This document shows, piece after piece, positions 6,585 to 11,939 of a stretch of 13,712 bases of DNA. Both the position numbers and the translations under genes were made by a program. The notes beneath the pieces were generated by a model that did no database searches, was not told the DNA's origin, and was given only the letters and a program-made list of their open reading frames with translations. Origin of the DNA: Prolixibacteraceae bacterium (GTDB lineage Bacteria > Bacteroidota > Bacteroidia > Bacteroidales > Prolixibacteraceae); the NCBI GenBank assembly GCA_016930735.1, contig JAFGGF010000161.1, forward strand, positions 1-13,712, given 5' to 3'. Position 1 is the first letter of the stretch, and every line of letters begins with the position of its first letter.

Positions 6585-7546
6585 AAACCATTAAACCGAT
6601 GAATATGAGAGCAACAACGATTATTCTGTTTTTAGCTGGTGCTGTTTTATTAACAGCTTGCAGTTCCACGAAGAAAAAAGAACAAACTATAAGCCTTTCA
6701 GGGGCATTTGCCTTATACCCACTCGTTGTGAAATGGAGCGAGGAATATAAGAAGGAAAATCCGGAAATCAGGTTTAATATTTCAGCTGGTGGTGCTGGAA
6801 AGGGCATGGCCGATGCATTATCAGGAACCGTTGACCTTGGCATGTTCTCACGTGCAATTGCCCCGGCTGAAATTGACAAGGGGGTGTGGTGGGTTGCTGT
6901 TACAAAGGATGCAGTTATTCCAACAGTCAATGCAACAAATCCGGTGGTTGAAACCCTGAAAAACAGGGGACTCACCCGTAATGAATTCAGGGACTTGTAT
7001 ATTGAAGGGAAATATTCAAACTGGGATCAGATTCCCGGAATAACTATTAATCAGCCTATCAGTGTTTTTACCCGTTCAGATGCTTGTGGCGCTGCCGGAA
7101 CCTGGGCTGAATACCTTGGAGGGACACAGGAAGACCTGAAGGGGGTTGGAGTATTTGGCGATCCCGGACTGGCAGATGCCGTGGTAAAAGACGTTAAAGG
7201 CGTTGGTTTTAATAACACTATTTATCTGTATGATATTAAAACAGGAAATAAGAATTTGGGAATTGAAGTAATTCCGGTCGATGTAAACGAAAACGGGAAA
7301 ATAGATGATGAAGAGTCCTTTTACGATACTTTTGAACAAATACTGGCTGCTATTGCCGAAGGGAAATATCCTTCGCCACCAGCACGTGAGCTTTACCTCG
7401 TTTCGAAAGGCAAACCCGTAAAAAAAGCAACACTCGATTTTTTAAAATGGGTAGTTACAACAGGGCAGCAATTTGTGCCTGAAGCAGGTTATGTTCCCCT
7501 GACATCCTCAAAACTGGATGAGCAGGTTTTCAAACTGAATCAGTAA
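6581..7546 (+). CDS. pstS: Phosphate ABC transporter substrate-binding lipoprotein PstS
   Basis: This 321-residue periplasmic-binding lipoprotein captures phosphate for PstCAB. It has a lipoprotein signal with lipobox LTAC (C27), followed by a PstS-like fold: LSGAFALYPLVVKWSEEY (39-56), the GGAGKGMADALSGTVDLGMF loop (70-89) and the anion-loop-like SDACGAAGTWAEYLGG (166-181). These correspond to the GxxF/GSG and SGT segments of classical PstS but differ in detail, placing it in a divergent branch. An unusual segment, DVNENGKIDDEE (234-245), has every key position of an EF-hand calcium loop. The start overlaps the porin stop (ATGA); ATGs at 6599 and 6605 are alternatives that keep the lipobox. 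The pstCAB genes downstream support phosphate, although another oxyanion cannot be fully excluded. Confidence 0.88.
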   Translation: MKTIKPMNMRATTIILFLAGAVLLTACSSTKKKEQTISLSGAFALYPLVVKWSEEYKKENPEIRFNISAGGAGKGMADALSGTVDLGMFSRAIAPAEIDKGVWWVAVTKDAVIPTVNATNPVVETLKNRGLTRNEFRDLYIEGKYSNWDQIPGITINQPISVFTRSDACGAAGTWAEYLGGTQEDLKGVGVFGDPGLADAVVKDVKGVGFNNTIYLYDIKTGNKNLGIEVIPVDVNENGKIDDEESFYDTFEQILAAIAEGKYPSPPARELYLVSKGKPVKKATLDFLKWVVTTGQQFVPEAGYVPLTSSKLDEQVFKLNQ

Positions 7547-7565
7547 AATTTAAACTGAACCATTG

Positions 7566-8453
7566 ATGAACGATAAAAGGAAGTTGACTGATATTATGGT
7601 TAATATCTGGATGAGGGGAGGGCTCTATATTTTGCTCAGCATCCCCGTCCTGACAGGTATTGGCCTGTATTGGAAAGCTGCCCCGCTTTTTCATGATCAT
7701 TCGTTTACAGACCTGGTTTTTTCAGGGAAATGGTTTCCCATGAAAGGCGAATTTGGCTTTTTACCGTTTATTTACAGTTCAATTTATGTTACAGTTTTGT
7801 CATTTATCATATCAGCACCCCTTTGTTTGTTTGCAGCCGTTTACCTTACACAATTCGGCAACCAACGATTGTTAAATTTTACTCTTCCGGTAATCGACAT
7901 TCTTGCAGGGATCCCGTCGGTTGTTTATGGCGTTTGGGGCATACTGGTTATAGTTCCGGTCATATCAGACCATGTTGCCCCATTTTTCGGGGCAAACAGT
8001 TCAGGATACAGTTTGCTTTCGGGAGGGATTGTCCTGGCTATTATGTGCATTCCATATATGCTGAATATGCTTATCGAGGTTTTTCACACCATTCCTGTTG
8101 GCATGAAAGAAGCTTCGCTGGCTCTTGGAGCTACCCGGTGGGAAATGGTAAAACATGTTGTGATCAGGAAAGGTTTCCCCGGGATCATCTCAGCATTCGG
8201 ATTGGGCATTGCCAAAGCCTTTGGCGAAACCATTGCTGTTTTAATGGTTGTAGGGAATACCCTGAATATCAGTATTTCTCCCTTTGAAGCCGGGTATCCG
8301 CTTCCGGCACTGATTGCCAACAATTACGGAGAAATGATGTCGATCCCGGATTATGACTCAGCACTGATGTTTGCAGCATTGCTGTTATTTGTGGTGATAT
8401 TGCTCATCAACCTGTTCTTCCGGTATTTTATCCATAAAACAGAAAAGATATGA
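7566..8453 (+). CDS. pstC: Phosphate ABC transporter permease PstC
   Basis: This 295-residue inner-membrane permease is one half of the phosphate channel. Hydrophobic segments lie near residues 20-36, 67-95, 107-132, 150-172, 205-230 and 262-285, giving the expected six helices. The cytoplasmic EAA loop that docks on PstB is seen as EASLALGATRWEMVKHVVI (182-200), followed by AKAFGETIAVLM (216-227), a PstC hallmark; DILAGIPSVVYGVWG (111-125) is also typical. The ATG at 7566 is chosen over a TTG directly before it (7563), because the extra Met codon adds nothing. It follows pstS after 19 bases and overlaps pstA by 4 bases, so it is co-transcribed and coupled. Confidence 0.95.
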   Translation: MNDKRKLTDIMVNIWMRGGLYILLSIPVLTGIGLYWKAAPLFHDHSFTDLVFSGKWFPMKGEFGFLPFIYSSIYVTVLSFIISAPLCLFAAVYLTQFGNQRLLNFTLPVIDILAGIPSVVYGVWGILVIVPVISDHVAPFFGANSSGYSLLSGGIVLAIMCIPYMLNMLIEVFHTIPVGMKEASLALGATRWEMVKHVVIRKGFPGIISAFGLGIAKAFGETIAVLMVVGNTLNISISPFEAGYPLPALIANNYGEMMSIPDYDSALMFAALLLFVVILLINLFFRYFIHKTEKI

Positions 8454-9304
8454 ACCGCTGGAAAAAAATCGAAGAATGGATATTCAGGGGCATTTCCTTT
8501 GCAGCCGCATTTTCGGTCGTGCTGATATTACTTTATCTGTTGGTTGTTATTTTTAAAAAGGGGATAGGTTCATTATCATGGGAAATTGTTTTTTCATTGC
8601 CTGAGGGCGGATATTATTTTGGCGGTGGAGGGGGGATTCTCAATGCGGTTGTTGGTTCATTTTACCTTTCTGTAGGTGCTACAATCCTTGCAGTTATTAT
8701 CGGGCTTCCTGCTGCCTTGTTTATAAATGTTCAGCTTATCAGGTTAAAACACACACAAAACATCATCCGTTATCTGCTCGATGCACTCTGGGGGATACCA
8801 TCGATTGTTTACGGGGCTTTTGGTTTTGCCGTGATGTTGTTCCTCGGGCTGAATGCTTCCCTTTTAGCCGGAATAATCACTGTTGCCCTTCTCATCACCC
8901 CGATTTTGGTCAGGGCTTTCGACGAAGTATTAAAAACAATACCGGTTGAACTTCAGGAAGCCTCATATTCATTAGGTTCAACTAAAACTGAAACAGCATT
9001 GAAAGTATTGTTTAAACAGGGATTTGCAGGATTTATCACTGCGCTGCTCCTGGCATTCGGGCGTGGAATCGGCGATGCTGCCTCAGTGCTTTTTACAGCA
9101 GGTTATACCGACAATATACCGGTCACCCTTGATGAACCGGTAGCAACATTGCCCCTTTCCATATTTTTCCAGCTTAGTTCACCTATCGAGGAAGTAAGGC
9201 AACGGGCCTATGCGGCTGCAGTTATCCTTACTTTTATTATTCTGATCATCAGTGTTTCGGCACGATTCCTTTCGAAACGTTATTCTAAAAACATTATTAA
9301 ATGA
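8450..9304 (+). CDS. pstA: Phosphate ABC transporter permease PstA
   Basis: This 284-residue permease pairs with PstC to form the membrane channel. Six hydrophobic segments are visible near residues 14-35, 62-95, 110-134, 136-156, 192-218 and 255-273. The PstA signature GGGGGILNAVVGSFYLS (58-74) leads into the second helix, DALWGIPSIVYGAFG (111-125) matches the PstC equivalent, and the EAA loop is EASYSLGSTKTETALKVLFKQG (from 170). Where many PstA proteins read RAxGETAP, this one has GRGIGDAA (204-211), a small variation. The gene overlaps both neighbours by 4 bases (ATGA at 8450 and 9301), so it is translated in step with pstC and pstB. Confidence 0.94.
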   Translation: MNRWKKIEEWIFRGISFAAAFSVVLILLYLLVVIFKKGIGSLSWEIVFSLPEGGYYFGGGGGILNAVVGSFYLSVGATILAVIIGLPAALFINVQLIRLKHTQNIIRYLLDALWGIPSIVYGAFGFAVMLFLGLNASLLAGIITVALLITPILVRAFDEVLKTIPVELQEASYSLGSTKTETALKVLFKQGFAGFITALLLAFGRGIGDAASVLFTAGYTDNIPVTLDEPVATLPLSIFFQLSSPIEEVRQRAYAAAVILTFIILIISVSARFLSKRYSKNIIK

Positions 9305-10143
9305 ACGTCATGGCATTTACAAACCAGTCAGTATTTCCTCCCGGTGAAGTTGTTTTACAAAATAAAGTTGAGATGAAATCGGCAGTGAAGGAAAATCCGA
9401 TCATTAAAATCCGGGATTTAAATGTCGAAACCAGGGAAGGGAAGATCCTGAAAAATATTAACCTTGAAATTCCCAAAAATCAGATTGTTGTATTGCTGGG
9501 ACCTTCGGGTTGCGGAAAAACCACTTTGCTGAAAAGTCTCAACCGGCTGACCGACCTCCACAAAGAATTAAAAGTTTCGGGGCAGATCCTGATCGATGGG
9601 CAGGATATTATGAAAGCAAACAATAACCTGGCAGCTATGAGGCAGAAAATGGGCCTGCTTTCACAAAGGCCTTTCCCCCTGCCGGTTTCCATTTATAAAA
9701 ATGTTGCTTACGGGTTAAAACTGAAAGGTATCCGTTCAAAAAAGCTGATTTCGTATAACGTGGAAACAAACCTGAAAAGGGTAGGGTTGTGGGATGAAGT
9801 AAAAGGCCGTTTAAAAAATCCTGCCACTTCTTTGTCGATCGGTCAGCAGCAGCGGCTTTGCCTTGCACGTGGGCTGGCAGTAAAACCAACCATTATCCTT
9901 GCTGACGAACCTACATCGGCACTGGACCCGATCTCGACAAAAATTATTGAAAACCTGTTTAAAGAGCTGAAACAACATTATACCATCATATTGGTGACCC
10001 ATGTGCTCAGGCAGGCATTGCGCCTGGCCGACCATGTTGTATTTATGTACTACGGTGAAATTATTGAGCAGGGCCACCCTGAGAAAATATTAAAAAATCC
10101 GAAAACCAATGTGTTAAAAAAATACCTGGTTGACGGGAATTAA
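9301..10143 (+). CDS. pstB: Phosphate ABC transporter ATP-binding protein PstB
   Basis: This 280-residue ATPase powers phosphate import through PstCA. It shows Walker A GPSGCGKTT (67-75), Q-loop Q122 in SQRPFPLP, the signature LSIGQQQRLCLARGLA (178-193), Walker B IILADEP (198-204) with catalytic E203, the D-loop SALDP and switch H234 in LVTH. The signature has Ile where LSGGQ has its first Gly, a change at a normally conserved site, although GQQQR is kept. The N-terminus is some 20-25 residues longer than in E. coli PstB; an internal ATG at residue 25 (9373) could be the true start. It is the last gene of the operon. No phoU follows, although phoU often ends pst operons. Confidence 0.93.
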   Translation: MNVMAFTNQSVFPPGEVVLQNKVEMKSAVKENPIIKIRDLNVETREGKILKNINLEIPKNQIVVLLGPSGCGKTTLLKSLNRLTDLHKELKVSGQILIDGQDIMKANNNLAAMRQKMGLLSQRPFPLPVSIYKNVAYGLKLKGIRSKKLISYNVETNLKRVGLWDEVKGRLKNPATSLSIGQQQRLCLARGLAVKPTIILADEPTSALDPISTKIIENLFKELKQHYTIILVTHVLRQALRLADHVVFMYYGEIIEQGHPEKILKNPKTNVLKKYLVDGN

Positions 10144-10149
10144 ACTGGA

Positions 10150-10167
10150 ATTGAATTGGGATTCAAT
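10150..10167 (+). terminator. Weak hairpin just after pstB
   Basis: ATTGAAT (10150-10156) pairs perfectly with ATTCAAT (10161-10167) around a TGGG loop, 6 bases after the pstB stop. The stem is AT-rich and the T-rich stretch begins only about ten bases later (GTTTTGTT), so its role as a terminator is uncertain. Confidence 0.35.
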
Positions 10168-10225
10168 ACAGAGGATGTTTTGTTAGTAATTTAGATTAGC
10201 AACCTTAACTTAAACTTCCTTTTTT

Positions 10226-10262
10226 CCCCTGGAGGTAAGGGACTTTTCCCCTCCTTCAGGGG
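10226..10262 (+). terminator. Probable intrinsic terminator of the porin-pst operon
   Basis: CCCCTG (10226-10231) pairs with CAGGGG (10257-10262), and GAGG (10232-10235) pairs with CCTC (10250-10253) with a three-base bulge. A run of five T (10267-10271) comes four bases after the stem. It lies 83 bases after pstB. The GC-rich stem with a T-run fits a Rho-independent terminator, though it may also be a member of the palindromic repeat class seen at 4991-5032. Confidence 0.5.
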
Positions 10263-10473
10263 TATGTTTTTGCAGGAAAGCCAAGCTACTAGTCAAAAGC
10301 TGCAAGTCTCAAGTTATAAGTTAATTCAATGCTTTTCATTTACTTTTTTACCTTTTACATGTTACTATTTACATAAATTGCCTAAGACGCCTGGTTAATA
10401 TTATTGGGGCTAACAAATTAATAGCCTATTGGAAAGCTGTTTATGAACGTATTTTTACTAAATTTACCCTTAT

Positions 10474-10610
10474 AACGGCAATAATAACCCATTCCAATGG
10501 AAAGGCAGGTTAACCCAAATTTATGTTTTAATGAATACGAATTTTGCATATGGATTTAAAAATGCTTAACCCTGCCTGTCTGGAAAGGGGTTTTTAGATA
10601 GACTGCCGTT
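10474..10610. repeat. 137-base element with matching inverted ends
   Basis: The ends AACGGCA (10474-10480) and TGCCGTT (10604-10610) are perfect inverted repeats. Inside them TTCCA (10492-10496) mirrors TGGAA (10581-10585), and GGCAGG-TTAA (10504-10513) mirrors TTAACCCTGCC (10566-10576) with one bulged base. The whole stretch can fold into one long interrupted hairpin. It lies 39 bases before the lipoprotein gene. It may be a small non-autonomous mobile element or a structured RNA leader; no target-site duplication is obvious. Confidence 0.5.
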
Positions 10611-10649
10611 GTTGCCTATTTTAAAAGAAAATGCTATAGAAAATATATC

Positions 10650-11258
10650 ATGAAAAAGATATTTCTTTTTATATTATTTGCATCAATATTAATTTCATGT
10701 GAAAAAGAAATCGTCATAGAATACCCTTCTTTCATCATTGCCGGGCAAACCGAAGGCGAAGGAATAAAATATGTTGATTTTGAACCGGATGAAAAACTTG
10801 GCGACTGTGATGAAACCTATAAGGCTTGTTTAAACCTTGATATGAATAACGATAGTATCAATGATTTTTATCTGTATTATATTAATGATCATTCCCTCAA
10901 TCATGTTTATTGGTATTTATGTATTATACCCTATGGAAATAATTCGATATATTTCTCAACAATTACTTCTCCCTGGGGTGAGATATATTTTGCAGAAGCA
11001 CTGTTGGAAAATGATACTATTGGGGTTAACAGCAATTGGATGAATTCCAAAACATATCTTTTTGCGAAACAGCAGACAACTGAATGGTACAGTAGTCCAC
11101 TGGAGCCGGTCACAACTACCAAAAGTCGTGGGGAATGGATGTCAAATCAGGATATCTACATAGGTGTTAAAATCACAATTAATGAAAAGGAATTGTTTGG
11201 TTGGATTGATATGAAAAGTACAACAGTCTTTCGTTATGCAATTACACAACCATACTGA
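10650..11258 (+). CDS. Small secreted lipoprotein of unknown function
   Basis: The protein has 202 residues and I do not recognise its family. It opens with a clear lipoprotein signal, MKKIFLFILFASILISC, with the lipid-bearing cysteine at residue 17 inside LISC; the next residues EKE give no strong inner-membrane retention signal, so outer-membrane anchoring is likely. The mature part is rich in Tyr, Trp, Asn and Asp. LDMNNDSINDFYL (63-75) has the DxNxDxxxD spacing of short calcium loops often found in secreted Bacteroidota proteins. The C-terminal ELFGWIDMKSTTVFRYAI resembles the ends of other small hypothetical secreted proteins of this phylum. It stands alone, with a spacer of 506 bases before it and a broken transposase on the other strand after it, and may be accessory DNA. 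Confidence 0.75.
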   Translation: MKKIFLFILFASILISCEKEIVIEYPSFIIAGQTEGEGIKYVDFEPDEKLGDCDETYKACLNLDMNNDSINDFYLYYINDHSLNHVYWYLCIIPYGNNSIYFSTITSPWGEIYFAEALLENDTIGVNSNWMNSKTYLFAKQQTTEWYSSPLEPVTTTKSRGEWMSNQDIYIGVKITINEKELFGWIDMKSTTVFRYAITQPY

Positions 11259-11273
11259 GAAAATATATTATTT

Positions 11274-11668
11274 TTAATAAGAAAAAAAACTGGCTAAAGC
11301 AGATTTTACCTCCGCTGTTTTTGTTTTAATACCCTTTTTTAATAAAATTGATGTACTTTTTGAGGTTATTGGCACAGGCTGCCATATGCATAACTTTATT
11401 TGCCGGGCTATCCCGATGGTATTGATTTTCGTAGCCCCATAAACTGTATTAATGTCCCCCAAACCGGCTCTGCTGTTGCTTGTCGCTTACCATACATATA
11501 ACCCCTAAATTTGCTGTTGACACGATTATTGTTCCAGGTATATTCATCTAAATATGGTATAATGCCAATCCGTTCTTCAAAGCTTTTTCCAATACATTGC
11601 TTTTTTATGGGGCACCCTTTGCAATCGCTGCGCTGTGTCTGGTATAAAAGTCGCCCCCATTCCTTTTT
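11274..11668 (-). pseudogene. C-terminal remnant of an IS1182-type transposase, frameshifted
   Basis: Read on the minus strand from 11668, the first frame gives QRSDCKGCPIKKQCIGKSFE, then NNNRVNSKFRGYMYGKRQA, then AEPVWGTLIQFMGLRK, which is the C-terminal cysteine and GLRKINTIG region of IS1182-like DDE transposases. The frame then breaks: KINTIGIARQ continues in a second frame and NKVMHMAACANNLKKYINF in a third, so at least two frameshifts have occurred. A last in-frame piece ends at 11274. Only about 130 residues survive; the catalytic N-terminal part is gone and no terminal inverted repeat is seen. It is a dead trace of past insertion, and the 62-residue open frame inside it (11462-11274) should not be taken as a gene. 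Confidence 0.82.
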
Positions 11669-11939
11669 TCAATAATTAATAAGTTAATAACTAACAAGAA
11701 AAGAAAAGGATCAAAAAGAAAAGAATATCAAGCATCTATAGTATATTTAATCCTTTAAAATTTATAAACTCAGGCTAATATAAAGCGCGATATAGCAAAT
11801 AAGGGTTTCAGTGGTATGCAAAGGTATGTAGCCCGCTTTAACTTTTCCAGCACCTTGATAGGAAAAAAGCCCGCAATCCCTTACTTATCATACCGCAAGC
11901 CATTAGCGGTTATTAAAAACTGATAAAAATTAAATCGAA
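11669..11939. other. Non-coding spacer between the transposase remnant and the beta-helix gene
   Basis: No coding frame is supported. The stretch is AT-rich and holds TAAAGCG (11781-11787) inverted as CGCTTTA (11834-11840), two direct copies of GGTATG (11813-11818, 11823-11828) with one inverted copy CATACC (11889-11894), and a short hairpin ACCGC/GCGGT before the next gene. No clear TAnnTTTG promoter was found. Confidence 0.45.

Larger units (their letters stand above)
10144..10649. other. Non-coding spacer with hairpins and an inverted-repeat element
   Basis: No open frame with a credible start or protein character is seen. The spacer contains a weak hairpin (10150-10167), a terminator-like hairpin (10226-10262), an AT-rich tract with loose repeats of CAAGT (about 10300-10330), a small hairpin GGCTA/TAGCC (10408-10426) and a 137-base imperfect inverted repeat (10474-10610). 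It marks the change from the conserved pst operon to accessory DNA. Confidence 0.6.

Noticed and set aside
6550..6975. 141-codon minus-strand frame over the porin-pstS junction
   Set aside because: It lies opposite two well-supported genes, and its sequence resembles no protein family.
7730..8287. 185-codon open frame inside pstC
   Set aside because: It is in another frame of a strongly supported permease gene and has no protein-like features, so it is a shadow.
6581..10143. Tungstate or molybdate transporter instead of Pst
   Set aside because: PstC and PstA both show Pst-type features and two separate permease genes are present, whereas Tup and Mod systems generally have one permease.
10295..10345. 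CAAGT-rich stretch as a CRISPR or tandem repeat
   Set aside because: Only a few loose copies with irregular spacing are present, with no repeat-spacer structure.
10474..10610. Integron attC-like recombination site
   Set aside because: Length and inverted ends are suggestive, but the outer boxes do not fit RYYYAAC/GTTRRRY, no second copy follows the lipoprotein gene and no integrase is present.
11274..11462. 62-codon frame as an independent small gene
   Set aside because: Its sequence contains KINTIGIARQ in a shifted frame of the IS1182-type remnant, so it is part of the pseudogene.
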